DNA from: Arthrobacter sp. MAHUQ-56
Lineage (GTDB): Bacteria; Actinomycetota; Actinomycetes; Actinomycetales; Micrococcaceae
Assembly (NCBI RefSeq): GCF_019710585.1
Contig: NZ_JAIFZQ010000026.1
Span: forward strand, 121,932-185,931
Direction: 5' to 3'
Length of the DNA: 64,000 nucleotides
Shown here: piece by piece, positions 15,704-24,816 of the stretch
Numbering within the stretch: the first letter of the stretch is position 1
How the letters are laid out: every line of letters starts with the position of its first letter
The notes under the pieces: generated by a model
Databases searched by the model: none
Told to the model about the DNA's origin: nothing
Seen by the model: the letters and a program-made list of their open reading frames with translations, nothing else
Program-made: the position numbers and the translations under genes

Positions 15704-18388
15704 ATGGTGGATCAGCCCGGGGACGGCGAATATCCGGAACATTGGGAAGCCGATGTCGTCCTGCGGGACGGCGGGACAGCGCACCTGCGTCCCATCCACC
15801 CCTCGGACGCCGACGCCGTCCAGGCCTTCCACACCGGGCAGTCGCAGGACTCAATCTACATGCGCTTCTTCGCGTTCAAGGCCAGGCTGTCCGCCAAGGA
15901 GCTCAAGCGCTTCACCGAGGTGGACTACAAGGACAGGGTGGCATTCGTCATCACCATCCACGGCGAAATCATCGGGATCGGGCGCTACGACCGGTTGGCC
16001 GACCCCACCCAGGCCGAGGTGGCGTTCAACATCGCGGACGCCCACCAGGGGAGGGGCATCGGTTCCATCCTGCTGGAGCACCTTGCCGCCGCCGCCCACG
16101 AAAACGGCATCCGCAAGTTCACCGCCGAAGTGCTGCCCGAGAACCGCAAGATGCTGATGGTCTTCTCGGACGCCGGCTACGACGTCAAACGCCACTTCGA
16201 CGACGGCGTCGTCAGCCTGGAGTTCAACATCGACCCCACCGAGAAATCGCGTGCGGTGATGGAATCCCGCGAGCACCGCGCGGAGGCGAGGAGCGTCCGG
16301 GACCTGCTGGCGCCGTCGTCCGTTGCCGTGATAGGAGCCAGCCGCAAGTGGGGCACCGTGGGGTACCAGCTGCTGGAACACATCATTGAAGGCGGCTTCC
16401 ACGGGCCCGTCTACGCCATCAACCCCGAAGCGCTGGAACTGGCCGGCATGATGTCCTACGGCAAGCTGTCCGAAGTTCCCGAGCCCGTCCAGCTGGCCAT
16501 CATCGCGGTGCCGTACGAGGAAGTCAGCGGCGTGGTGGCCGAGTGTGCTGCCGCCGGCGTCAAAGGCGTGGTGATCGCCTCGGCAGGCTTCGCGGACGAC
16601 GGCGAACGCGGCCTCCTGCGGCAGCGCGCCCTGGTGCGCCAGGCCCGGGCGAACGGGATGCGGGTCATCGGTCCGGCGTCCCTGGGCATCGTCAACACAC
16701 ACCCCGACGTGTCCTTGAACGCGTCCATGGCCCCGTCCCTCCCGCTGCGCGGGGGACTGGGCCTGTTCAGCCAGTCCGCCGCGATCGGCGTCGCACTTTA
16801 TGCCGCCTCCAGCCGGCGCCGGCTGGGCTTGTCCACCCTCCTCTCGGCAGGCAACCGGGCGGACGTCTCGGGCAACGACATGATGCAGTACTGGGAGGAC
16901 GACGCCGATACCTCCGCGGTGGGCCTTTACCTGGAGTCGGTGGGCAACCCGCGCAAATTTTCGCGCATCGCCCGGCGCCTGGCCCGCACCAAGCCGGTCA
17001 TCGTGGCCAAGTCCGACACCATGGGCCTGCGCCTGCCGCCGGGGCACGCCGTGCGCACCACGCAGGCGCCTGCCGGAGCGCTGGACGCGATGCTCCGCCA
17101 GTCCGGGGTGATCCGCGTCGAAACCGTGGAACAGCTCGTGGACGTGGCGCAGGTCGTGTCGGGCCAGCCGCTTCCCCGGGGAGCGGACGTGGCCATCCTC
17201 AGCAACTCGCCGGCGCTGGGCAGCGTCGTCGCGGACAGCGCCTCGGCGCACGGGCTGGGCGTGGCGCAGGTGGTCGCAGGCCTCGACCTCGACGCCGGCC
17301 AGTCGGTGGCGCTGCCCGCCCTGCGGACCGCCCTGTTGGAGGCCCTGGCCCCGGACACTGTGCACGCAGCCGTTGCCGCCCTGCTGCCGGGGCGCGGGCT
17401 CGCCCCCGAAGCGATAGCCGCGGTGCTTGCGGAATGCTCGGCAGCGGCGGGCAAACCCGTGCTAGCCGTCTTTACCGGCATTCTTGACCCCGCCGTCAAC
17501 GTGGAGGGGATGGTCGGTACCGGGGACTGCACCCTGCCCTGTTACTCCAACCCCGGAGCCGCGGTGGCCGCGCTCGCCGCAGTGGTCCGGTACGCCGAGT
17601 GGGCGGCCCGCGACCAGGGGCACTTCGTCGAACCGGCCGGCTGCGACCCCCGGCAGGCCGGCGCCCTGCTCGAAACACTCCTGGCGGACGTCAGGGGCGA
17701 ACAGCTCAAACAGCTGGACCCTGCCGCGGCGGCCACGCTCCTGGGCCACTACGGCATTTCCGTCCTGCCGTCAGTGGGCTTCACAACGCCGGAAGAGGCG
17801 GTGGAGGCGGCCGAGGGCCTGGGCTGGCCCGTCGTCCTAAAGACCACCGAGCCGGCCTTGCGGCACCGGCTGGACCTGGGCGGCGTGCGCCTTGGCATCG
17901 AGGACGCGGAATCGCTGCGCCAGAACGTGCTGCAGATGCGCCGCGCGCTCGCCGCCTACGGCGATCCGGCGTTGGAGGTCCAGGCCATGGCGCCGGTGGG
18001 GCAGGCATGCACCTTCCGCGCCATCGAGGACCCCCTGCTCGGTCCGGTCATTTCATTCGGCCTGGCCGGGGACGCCGTCAACCTCCTGGACGACTGGGCG
18101 CACCGGGTGCCGCCGCTCTCTGCAGCGGATGTGCACGACTTCATCCGGTCCCCGCGCGCCTCCCGGAAGCTGTTCGGCTACCAGGGCCTGCCGGCAGTGG
18201 ACGTTGCAGCCCTGGAGGACCTCGCCGGCAGGCTGGCGTGGATGAAGGACAACCATCCCGAAATCGCCCTGGTGGAGTTCAACCCCGTCCTTGTCGGGAC
18301 CTCGGGCGCCACGATCCTCGCCGCGGATGTCCGCATAGGCAACGCCGCCCAGCGCACGGACAGCGCGCGGCGGGCCATGCTGGGCTGA
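15704..18388 (+). CDS. GNAT acetyltransferase fused to NDP-forming acyl-CoA synthetase domains (Pat-like)
   Basis: An 894-residue fusion. Residues about 19-180 are a GNAT N-acetyltransferase (acetyl-CoA loop at AHQGRGIGSILLEHL near 120). Residues about 200-330 are a CoA-binding Rossmann domain (SSVAVIGASRKWGTVGYQL), 335-640 a succinyl-CoA-ligase-like region (LFSQSAAIG, LSAGNRADVSGND) and 670-890 an ATP-grasp domain (GWPVVLKT). In Pat-type protein lysine acetyltransferases the synthetase part usually senses rather than catalyses; Streptomyces members also carry GNAT at the N-terminus. Likely role: acylation of acyl-CoA synthetases or other proteins, though real synthetase activity cannot be excluded. 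Confidence 0.82.
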   Translation: MVDQPGDGEYPEHWEADVVLRDGGTAHLRPIHPSDADAVQAFHTGQSQDSIYMRFFAFKARLSAKELKRFTEVDYKDRVAFVITIHGEIIGIGRYDRLADPTQAEVAFNIADAHQGRGIGSILLEHLAAAAHENGIRKFTAEVLPENRKMLMVFSDAGYDVKRHFDDGVVSLEFNIDPTEKSRAVMESREHRAEARSVRDLLAPSSVAVIGASRKWGTVGYQLLEHIIEGGFHGPVYAINPEALELAGMMSYGKLSEVPEPVQLAIIAVPYEEVSGVVAECAAAGVKGVVIASAGFADDGERGLLRQRALVRQARANGMRVIGPASLGIVNTHPDVSLNASMAPSLPLRGGLGLFSQSAAIGVALYAASSRRRLGLSTLLSAGNRADVSGNDMMQYWEDDADTSAVGLYLESVGNPRKFSRIARRLARTKPVIVAKSDTMGLRLPPGHAVRTTQAPAGALDAMLRQSGVIRVETVEQLVDVAQVVSGQPLPRGADVAILSNSPALGSVVADSASAHGLGVAQVVAGLDLDAGQSVALPALRTALLEALAPDTVHAAVAALLPGRGLAPEAIAAVLAECSAAAGKPVLAVFTGILDPAVNVEGMVGTGDCTLPCYSNPGAAVAALAAVVRYAEWAARDQGHFVEPAGCDPRQAGALLETLLADVRGEQLKQLDPAAAATLLGHYGISVLPSVGFTTPEEAVEAAEGLGWPVVLKTTEPALRHRLDLGGVRLGIEDAESLRQNVLQMRRALAAYGDPALEVQAMAPVGQACTFRAIEDPLLGPVISFGLAGDAVNLLDDWAHRVPPLSAADVHDFIRSPRASRKLFGYQGLPAVDVAALEDLAGRLAWMKDNHPEIALVEFNPVLVGTSGATILAADVRIGNAAQRTDSARRAMLG

Positions 18389-18431
18389 CGCGGTTCGCAA
18401 GTTGGCCCGGCGATCTGTGAAAATAGGGGGC

Positions 18432-19175
18432 ATGAGCTTTCCGCCTCCCGCGTCCGCGCCCGAAACGCCCGGCAACGAAAACCAGGCAGTGCGCCAGCAC
18501 AGCTCACACAACCACGGTGGGCAGGGCCGGAGCCTTGAAGACGCACTGCAGAAGGCCGGGTTCTACCCGCGCCTCGTCTCCGACGTCGTCGATGATGCCC
18601 TCGACGGCCGGGAATGCGTGGCCCACCTGGTGCACCTGGAGACCCACTTTGACCGCGCCGAGGTGCGCCGCCACATCACGGTGCTGGTCCTGACGGCCGA
18701 CATGCTGGTCATCACCCATGTGGATGACCAGCAACTGGACGAGGCGGGGGAGCAGATCGTCGCCCAGATCTCCACCGAATCGGTTCCGGTGGCACAGATC
18801 CGTTCGGTGGTGCTGAGCTACATGTACGCCCAGCCGCAGAACTACAAGCCGTCCGATCCCGTCCGTGAGCTCACCCTGTCCATCGCCTGGTCCGGCGGCC
18901 AGCGGCTGGACATGGGCCCCGCCAGCTGCGGCGACCCGCAGTGCGAAGCCGATCACGGCTACACCGGCACCATCGCCCAGGAAGACATCGTGCTGCGGAT
19001 CAGCGCGGAGGCGGACGGCCTGCAGGCCGTGCAGGATGCCAAGCTCTTCGCCCGCGCCCTGCGTGCCGTCAACACCGGATCCCCCGCTCCCGTACCCCAT
19101 GTCCAGTCCATGGCGCCGAGGCCGCGCTCAGGAGTGTTCGGCAACCGGCTCAGCCGCGGGCACCAGCAGCGCTGA
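18432..19175 (+). CDS. DUF5998 family protein
   Basis: A 247-residue soluble protein that I place in DUF5998 from its sequence and its place between the Pat-like gene and a phosphodiesterase, an order I recall from Streptomyces. A mixed alpha/beta core (about 35-225) includes LETHFDRAEVRRHITVLVLTADMLVITHVDD. The N-terminal 30 residues and the C-terminal 30 are low-complexity. ATG 18432 has only AGGGGG directly before it, so initiation is uncertain, but an upstream in-frame start at 18402 is no better. The stop overlaps the next start (TGATG), showing co-translation. Function unknown. Confidence 0.7.
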   Translation: MSFPPPASAPETPGNENQAVRQHSSHNHGGQGRSLEDALQKAGFYPRLVSDVVDDALDGRECVAHLVHLETHFDRAEVRRHITVLVLTADMLVITHVDDQQLDEAGEQIVAQISTESVPVAQIRSVVLSYMYAQPQNYKPSDPVRELTLSIAWSGGQRLDMGPASCGDPQCEADHGYTGTIAQEDIVLRISAEADGLQAVQDAKLFARALRAVNTGSPAPVPHVQSMAPRPRSGVFGNRLSRGHQQR

Positions 19176-20410
19176 TGCCCGAAGACAGCCACCAAGCCGT
19201 ACCAGCCCCCGCCGCCTCCGGACGCCTTCCCGATCTCCCGCCGCCGCCCGCTTACGGACGCCGTTCCGTCGCCGAAGTCCTGACCAGCGCAGCCGCGAGC
19301 CTGGGCGTGGACGGCTTCAGTAACACCCTTGGCCTCCCTGCGGCCAGCCGCGTCTGCGTGGTGCTCGCGGACGGCCTGGGCAGGAACCTGGTCAAGCAAA
19401 AGACGGCGCATACGCCGTTCCTGCGTTCGGTCATCCAGGCGGGCCAGGGCGAGGTTCCCGTGTGGCTGGACTCAGCGTTCCCCTCCACCACCGCGGCAGC
19501 GCTGGCCAGCTTTGGTACAGGCCTGTCCGCAGGCCAGCACGGCATGGTGGGCTACGATGTCCTGGATCCTGACCAGGACAAGGTGGTGAACCTCCTGGGG
19601 AACTGGGACGCCGGCGTTGACCCGGCCACCTGGCAGCCGTTCCCCACTGTCTTCGAGCGCGTCGGCGGCCAGGTGGATGTCAGCACAGTCAGCCTTTCCC
19701 AGTTCGACGGCTCGCCCATGACGCGGGCCGCCCTGCGGGGCGGCAGGTTCATATCAGGCATGACCGCGCATGCCCGGACGGCGGCGGCGGCCGAGGCCAT
19801 GGCAGCCGGCGGCCCGTCCCTCATGTACTTCTACGTTAATGAGCTTGATAAGGCCGGCCACCGGTACGGCTGCCAGTCCGAGCAGTGGGAGCACCAGCTG
19901 GAGGAGCTCGACGCAACGGTGAAGCGGCTCAACGCTTCGCTCCCCGCCGGCACCACCATCCTGCTCACCGCGGACCACGGAATGCTCGACGTGCCGGAAC
20001 CGCAGCGCATTGACTTCTCCGCCGACCCGGCGCTGGTGGAAAGGGTCCGCCACACTGCCGGTGAACCCCGCATGGTGCACCTGTACCTGGAGGACGGCCA
20101 CCTTGCGGACGCGGCAGGAAGCCGGGAGCGGTTGCTGGCTGCCTGGAAGGCGCGTTTCGGCTCCAGGGTGTGGGCCTTCACACGTGACGAAGCCATAGCC
20201 GGGGGATTGTTCGGCGAGGTCCGTCCCGCCGTCGAACGCCGGATTGGTGACGTGATGATCGCGGCCCGCGACGCGCTTGCCTTGTACGACGGCCGGCGGA
20301 TGCGGCCCACGGCCATGGAAGTGGTGGGCCAGCACGGCTCCCTGACCAAGGCCGAGCGGGAAGTCCCGCTGCTTTGCTTCAAGGCCGAGGGAAGGCGCCG
20401 GCGTGGCTGA
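19175..20410 (+). CDS. Alkaline phosphatase superfamily phosphodiesterase / nucleotide pyrophosphatase
   Basis: A 411-residue metal-dependent phosphohydrolase of the type I phosphodiesterase/nucleotide pyrophosphatase family. The metal-binding Asp is in VVLADGLGRN (near 54), the nucleophile Thr in AFPSTTAAALASFGTG (near 97), further ligands in YFYVNELDKAGHRYG (near 220) and in LTADHGMLDV (near 268). No signal peptide is visible, so it is probably cytoplasmic. ATG 19175 overlaps the previous stop by one base; an in-frame start at 18941 lies inside the neighbour and is rejected. Its stop overlaps the thymidine kinase start by 8 bases. Exact substrate unknown. Confidence 0.82.
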   Translation: MPEDSHQAVPAPAASGRLPDLPPPPAYGRRSVAEVLTSAAASLGVDGFSNTLGLPAASRVCVVLADGLGRNLVKQKTAHTPFLRSVIQAGQGEVPVWLDSAFPSTTAAALASFGTGLSAGQHGMVGYDVLDPDQDKVVNLLGNWDAGVDPATWQPFPTVFERVGGQVDVSTVSLSQFDGSPMTRAALRGGRFISGMTAHARTAAAAEAMAAGGPSLMYFYVNELDKAGHRYGCQSEQWEHQLEELDATVKRLNASLPAGTTILLTADHGMLDVPEPQRIDFSADPALVERVRHTAGEPRMVHLYLEDGHLADAAGSRERLLAAWKARFGSRVWAFTRDEAIAGGLFGEVRPAVERRIGDVMIAARDALALYDGRRMRPTAMEVVGQHGSLTKAEREVPLLCFKAEGRRRRG

Positions 20411-21137
20411 ACTGATCTTTTTCTCGGGGACCATGGACTGCGGGAAGTCGACGCTGGCCCTGCAGATGGACTACAACCACCGGGCCCGGGGGCGCGGCGG
20501 AGTGCGCTTCAGCCGGAACGACCGTGCCGGCGAATCCCGGATCTCCAGCCGCCTTGGGCTGGAGACGGACGCCGTGGAGGTGGTGGACAGCACGGACTTC
20601 TGGGAGGAGGTCATGCTCCGCCGCACACGGGGCCAGCGGGTGGACTACCTGATCTGCGACGAGGCCCAGTTCTACTCCCCGGAGCAGGTGGAGCAGCTGG
20701 CCAAGGTGGTGGACGAGATCGACGTCGACGTCTTTGCGTTCGGCATCACTGCCGACTTCCGTACCCGGCTGTTCCCGGGTTCCCAGCGGCTCATCGAACT
20801 GGCGGACCGTGTCCAGGTGCTGCAGGTTGAGGCCCTGTGCTGGTGCGGCCGGCGCGCCACGCACAACGCCAGGACGGTCGACGGCGTCATGGTCACCGAA
20901 GGCGCCCAGGTGGTGGTGGGCGACGTGGACATGGTGGTGGATGCCGCGGCGGCTCCGGAAGCGGAGCATGTTCCCGTGGTGGGGTACGAGACGCTGTGCC
21001 GCCGGCATTTCATGCGCCGGGTGAGCGCCCACGGTGCCAAGCTGATGGCCCAGCAGGACCAGCTGCTGCCGTTCGAGGTCGACGCCTGCCTGTGGCGCGG
21101 TACCGGCGGTCCGGGCGCGCCTGGTACCGGGGCTTAG
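20403..21137 (+). CDS. tdk: Thymidine kinase (type II)
   Basis: A 244-residue salvage enzyme phosphorylating thymidine with ATP. The P-loop GTMDCGKST is at 9-17, the catalytic region DYLICDEAQFY (Asp-Glu) near 80-90, the lid/lasso segment EALCWCGRRATHNAR near 140 carries two zinc Cys, and CRRHF near 198 gives further ligands. The C-terminal tail is extended by about 25 residues compared with short bacterial TKs. GTG start inside the preceding gene, so expression is coupled to the DUF5998-phosphodiesterase operon. The last gene of that run; a 195-base spacer follows. Confidence 0.9.
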   Translation: MAELIFFSGTMDCGKSTLALQMDYNHRARGRGGVRFSRNDRAGESRISSRLGLETDAVEVVDSTDFWEEVMLRRTRGQRVDYLICDEAQFYSPEQVEQLAKVVDEIDVDVFAFGITADFRTRLFPGSQRLIELADRVQVLQVEALCWCGRRATHNARTVDGVMVTEGAQVVVGDVDMVVDAAAAPEAEHVPVVGYETLCRRHFMRRVSAHGAKLMAQQDQLLPFEVDACLWRGTGGPGAPGTGA

Positions 21138-21332
21138 GCAGCATTGGCCGCGATCGCGGAGTGAAGCCCTGCGGCTCTTAGTGCGCTCGTGTCCTTCGGC
21201 GGGCAGCGATAAGGTCGGCAACTCCTGGGAACCCCTAGGAGGAACGGGAATCCTGGTAACGGTTTAGCTTTCCCCCGTCTGGTCGATGCCCAAAGGCCTA
21301 AAGTCTGAAGACACAGAATTGGGGGATTCATC

Positions 21333-21827
21333 ATGGAAAAAGTGGCCAGCCAAGACAGAAAGTTCCCGAAGCTCATAACGGAAGCCGTCGCGCCGATGGT
21401 CGTTGCGGTGGCAGGGCCTCTGCTGGTCATACTTCTGGCCGGCTACATCACCATGCAGTTGCAGTTGGTAGGGGCCCACGGCTTCACAGGGTTCAACGAC
21501 CGGTTCATCAGCGTCGCAGGTGATTGGCTGCGGTACCTCTGGCCTGCCGTCCTTGTAGTCCTGGTTGTCGCAGCAGTCCTGATCTATCGTGCGGCGGTCC
21601 GCAGCGCGGCCGCACGCTTCACGGCTCTTGGAGTTTTCGCGTTGGTGGCCATGCTCGCCATCCCGATGGCATCCGGGCCGCGCCTCAATCCGGATGAGCA
21701 CTATCCATTGATGACCTATATCGCGATGGAAGGTGCGAAGTCGCCCCTGGTTCTGGCCCTTATAGGTGCCCTTGTTGCAGATCTCATTGCCTCCAGGGGA
21801 ATGCACCCCCGGCGTGCCAGCGTATAA
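21333..21827 (+). CDS. Hypothetical four-helix membrane protein
   Basis: A 164-residue protein I do not recognise. Four hydrophobic stretches are clear, at about 20-45, 67-85, 95-112 and 135-150, with a short charged N-terminus (MEKVASQDRK) and a basic C-terminus (RGMHPRRASV), suggesting an inner-membrane protein with both ends cytoplasmic. The ATG is preceded by TTGGGGGA at about 8 bases. A possible -10 TAAAGT is at 21299-21304. It lies in a poorly conserved pocket between tdk and sepH, flanked by a lipoprotein gene. Function unknown. Confidence 0.65.
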   Translation: MEKVASQDRKFPKLITEAVAPMVVAVAGPLLVILLAGYITMQLQLVGAHGFTGFNDRFISVAGDWLRYLWPAVLVVLVVAAVLIYRAAVRSAAARFTALGVFALVAMLAIPMASGPRLNPDEHYPLMTYIAMEGAKSPLVLALIGALVADLIASRGMHPRRASV

Positions 21828-21909
21828 GTGGCCTGCAGTCGCCCTCGCCGAAGCAGGACTGTAAGTATTCGTTTGGGTCTCGTTTCAGTTCCATCTTGGG
21901 GAGCCGGTA

Positions 21910-22482
21910 GTGGGGCCTTTTGGCTGCGAGTACCTTCATGACATGGGGAAATTCGTTTCGCTGGCGCAGGCAGGGCTTCTGGTCATTGTGCTGGGGACAG
22001 CTTGCGGCACTCCACCAAGCGGGCCCGCAGCTGCTAACAGCGACACCCAACAAAGCCGGCCCGCAGGTCCTGGGAGCGGCATCGAAACAACAGGCGCCGC
22101 GGCGCCAGGCAGCGGCGCCGTGGCCTGCGTCGACTGGGTCCGGTTTGAGTCCCCACAAGATCAATACGACCACGCGGGGTTGGTGCTGATCGGCGAGCCC
22201 GCCGGTAAAGACGGCGAAACCAGCATCTACGGCTACAAGGCCACAACCCACGTAATAAAGGTTGAACAGGTACTTAAGGGCGAACCGGGGGATGGAACAA
22301 TCCGCATCTCTTCCACTCCTATGACCTGTACTGCCGACGGCGAGTCCTACCCTGACGGTGACCCACTCGACACTGATCAGCGAGTGATTATTTTTGCAAG
22401 CAAACAGGGCACTGACTGGTTCACGCTAACTCCCGCGCAGGGCGTCTTGCCCTTCCAAGGGAAGGAACTGCCCTTTCGATAG
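21910..22482 (+). CDS. Putative secreted lipoprotein
   Basis: A protein of 190 residues (or 179 from ATG 21943). The N-terminus has a hydrophobic stretch SLAQAGLLVIVLGTAC ending in a lipobox-like LGTAC; the Cys would be lipidated and anchor it outside. A Ser/Pro/Gly/Ala linker follows (about 33-65), then a folded domain starting VACVDWVRFESP with a second Cys pair candidate (C in TPMTCTADGE). The GTG 21910 start has GGGGAG 6 bases upstream; ATG 21943 gives a more normal signal peptide (MGKF...). Family not recognised; part of the accessory pocket. Confidence 0.6.
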   Translation: MGPFGCEYLHDMGKFVSLAQAGLLVIVLGTACGTPPSGPAAANSDTQQSRPAGPGSGIETTGAAAPGSGAVACVDWVRFESPQDQYDHAGLVLIGEPAGKDGETSIYGYKATTHVIKVEQVLKGEPGDGTIRISSTPMTCTADGESYPDGDPLDTDQRVIIFASKQGTDWFTLTPAQGVLPFQGKELPFR

Positions 22483-22620
22483 GGCAGCCGGAATTTGGGC
22501 AGGGGAGAGCATGTAGTCGGCCCACCGGTTCTGATACGCCCTCGCAAAGGTTCCTGCCCTCAAATGTGGTGAGAGCCTCACGGCAGTCACAATGTCGTAC
22601 CCCCTTGCCATGATTGGTTT

Positions 22621-24045
22621 ATGGGGAAAGCAGCGGTGGCCAAGGCGTATGCGGATATCCGTGCTGCCCTTGCTGTGCTCGATGCTGAGGTGGAGGGGCA
22701 CGGTCCCGAGCCGTTCTCGCCGGCTGATCCCTTGGCGGGGCTCGCCGATGGTTGCCTGGATGTTCTTGCCGGGGCCCGGGAAGCCGAGGCCGGTTTCGCG
22801 GCGCTGAAGGCGAAGGCCGCAGTGACGTACTCGGACAGCGCCCACGCTGTTGCCGGGCCGGATGTGCCGGTGCAGGCCCAGGAGACGGCGATCGCCGCGG
22901 AGGTCGGGTGTGTGCTGGCCCTGGGGCCGCGGGCCGCGGGATCGTTCCTGGCCGCCTCCCACGCCCTTGCCACAACACTGCCCAGAACGCTGTCAGCTCT
23001 GCACGCCGGGGACCTGTCGTGGCAGCACGCCCTGGCCATGGTCGACGAGACGGCCAGCCTTGACGCCGCCGGTGCTGCGGCCTTGGAAGCGCATTTCCTG
23101 GACCCGGACGTCCCGGACCCGGCACGGGGCTGCCCGGCCGGGCAGATGCCCGCGCACCGGTTCAGGGCCAAGGCCCGCACCTGGCGGGAACGCCACCACG
23201 CCGAGAGCATCGAAAAACGCCACGCCAAGTCCTTGGCGGACCGGCGGGTGGAGTTCAGGCCGGACCAGGACGGCATGGCCTGGCTCTCCGCACACCTGCC
23301 CGCCCACCAAGCCTTGGCCGGCTGGAACCGGCTCACCGCCCTCGCCCGGAGCATGCAGGGCCCCGACGAGCCCCGCAGCATGCCCCAGCTGCGCGCTGAC
23401 ACCTTCGGTGAGGCGGTCCTTGGCAACAGCGGCCCCGCCGGCGTTGCCGGCGCGGAGGGCAGTGGAGATGCTGGCCTGTCCTCGCGGATCCGGGCGCAGG
23501 TGCTGGTCACGGTGCCGGTGTTCGCGCTGATGGGCTCGACGGACGAGCCGGCTTTGTTGGACGGGTACGGGCCCATTCCGGCGTCGATGGCCCGGGACCT
23601 GGTGGCGAACGGGGCGGGGTCGTTTTATCGGGTGTTGGTGGATCCGCGGGATGGGGCGCCATTGGAGATTGGGCGGACGAGCTACAGGGTCACGGGCGCG
23701 ATGCGGGCTTGGCTGCGGTTGCGGGACGGCAAATGCCCCTTCCCGGGGTGCAGCAACAACTCCCTGGACAACGACACCGACCATATCCTTGCCTGGGCCA
23801 ACGGCGGCACTACTGGGATCTCGAACCTGGGACAGCCCTGCCGAAAACACCACCGGCTCCGGCACACCACCGGCTGGGCACCCACCCCGGCCACCAGGAA
23901 CGAACCACCAGGCTGGACCTCACCCACCGGCCGCCACTACAAAAGCGAACACCAGGACTGGGAACCACCGTGGTGGCCGCCCGGCGTCCAACCCGGGGAG
24001 CGAAGCCTGCTCGAGGAAGCCCTCCTGGAGCAGCTGGCCCTATGA
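22621..24045 (+). CDS. DUF222 and HNH endonuclease domain protein (13E12-type)
   Basis: A 474-residue protein of the DUF222-HNH family found in many copies in actinobacterial genomes (13E12 repeat family of mycobacteria). DUF222 spans about 30-330. The HNH nuclease motif is near 375-415: CPFPGC, then DHILAWANGG, ISNLGQPC and KHHRLRH supply the His-Asn-His and paired zinc Cys. The C-terminus is Pro/Trp-rich. No good ribosome binding site precedes ATG 22621. Role uncertain: the family is often linked to mobile DNA, but no repeats, integrase or second mobile gene are seen here. Confidence 0.8.
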   Translation: MGKAAVAKAYADIRAALAVLDAEVEGHGPEPFSPADPLAGLADGCLDVLAGAREAEAGFAALKAKAAVTYSDSAHAVAGPDVPVQAQETAIAAEVGCVLALGPRAAGSFLAASHALATTLPRTLSALHAGDLSWQHALAMVDETASLDAAGAAALEAHFLDPDVPDPARGCPAGQMPAHRFRAKARTWRERHHAESIEKRHAKSLADRRVEFRPDQDGMAWLSAHLPAHQALAGWNRLTALARSMQGPDEPRSMPQLRADTFGEAVLGNSGPAGVAGAEGSGDAGLSSRIRAQVLVTVPVFALMGSTDEPALLDGYGPIPASMARDLVANGAGSFYRVLVDPRDGAPLEIGRTSYRVTGAMRAWLRLRDGKCPFPGCSNNSLDNDTDHILAWANGGTTGISNLGQPCRKHHRLRHTTGWAPTPATRNEPPGWTSPTGRHYKSEHQDWEPPWWPPGVQPGERSLLEEALLEQLAL

Positions 24046-24102
24046 CAGCCGGGCACGGTGGACGTCCCGCCCTTGGACGCTGCCCTCGGCACGAAGCTGC
24101 CG

Positions 24103-24708
24103 TCAGCTGATCCGGCGGTAGCGGATGTGCGTGGCCAGCGGCGAATGGAGCACCTCGACGGGTTCGAAGTCGAAGGACTCAGCCCCATCAAAGATCCGCT
24201 CACCCGAACCGAGTAGTACAGGTGCGATGTCGAGGGTGAGCTCATCAATCACGCCCGCTGCCAGGGCTTGCCGAACAGTGGAGGCCCCGCCGGCGATGTC
24301 GACGCCTTTATCCCCGGCCGCCTCGCATGCCGCGGCGTAGGCCGCGTCAAAGCCTCCCGTGACGAAATGGAAGGTCGTCCCGCCCTCCATCCGGATGGGG
24401 TCGTGCGGAAAATGGGTCAGCACGAACACCGGTGCGTGGTAGGGCGGTTCCGCTCCCCACCACCCGCTCCATTCCTCATCCCAGTCGCCGCGGACCGGGC
24501 CGAACATGTTCCGGCCCATCACGTACGCGCCCCGCGGGCGCATGAGCCATTCGTTCGCGGCCTTGTCGGCATCGTTGGCGCGGGGATCACCGATGTGCCA
24601 GCCGTGCAGCTCCAGTCCCCGCCGGCCCAAGGGGTTCTCGCGGCTCTGGTCCGGGCCGGCGACGAAGCCGTCCAGCGAGACCGACATATGGCAGGTGGTG
24701 TGCGGCAC
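24103..24708 (-). CDS. Dihydrofolate reductase family protein (RibD C-terminal fold)
   Basis: A 201-residue NADPH-dependent reductase-like protein (RibD_C/YyaP type). It begins TTCHMSVSLDGFVAGPD, the typical first strand and loop; YVMGRNMFGPVRG (near 75-87) and GGASTVRQALAAGVIDELTLDIAPVLLGSGERIFDG (near 140-175) are the cofactor-binding and dimer segments. GTG start with AAGGAGG 6 bases before it. Such proteins are usually not true folate DHFRs; the substrate is unknown. A single gene facing the HNH gene, possibly acquired with it. Confidence 0.8.
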   Translation of the reverse strand: MPHTTCHMSVSLDGFVAGPDQSRENPLGRRGLELHGWHIGDPRANDADKAANEWLMRPRGAYVMGRNMFGPVRGDWDEEWSGWWGAEPPYHAPVFVLTHFPHDPIRMEGGTTFHFVTGGFDAAYAAACEAAGDKGVDIAGGASTVRQALAAGVIDELTLDIAPVLLGSGERIFDGAESFDFEPVEVLHSPLATHIRYRRIS

Positions 24709-24816
24709 TGCGGACCTCCTTGCTGATTGCGGCCCTAGGGCGGCCGCAAGGGGATACTGCGGCGGAGCCTAGCACTCCACCGGGTGGTTAGGAAGAGCGC
24801 GCAAGGGGAGAGGCTT

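Noticed and set aside
22621..24045. Homing endonuclease or mobile intron
   Set aside because: The HNH protein is of the DUF222 type, with no intron or intein boundaries and no flanking repeats.
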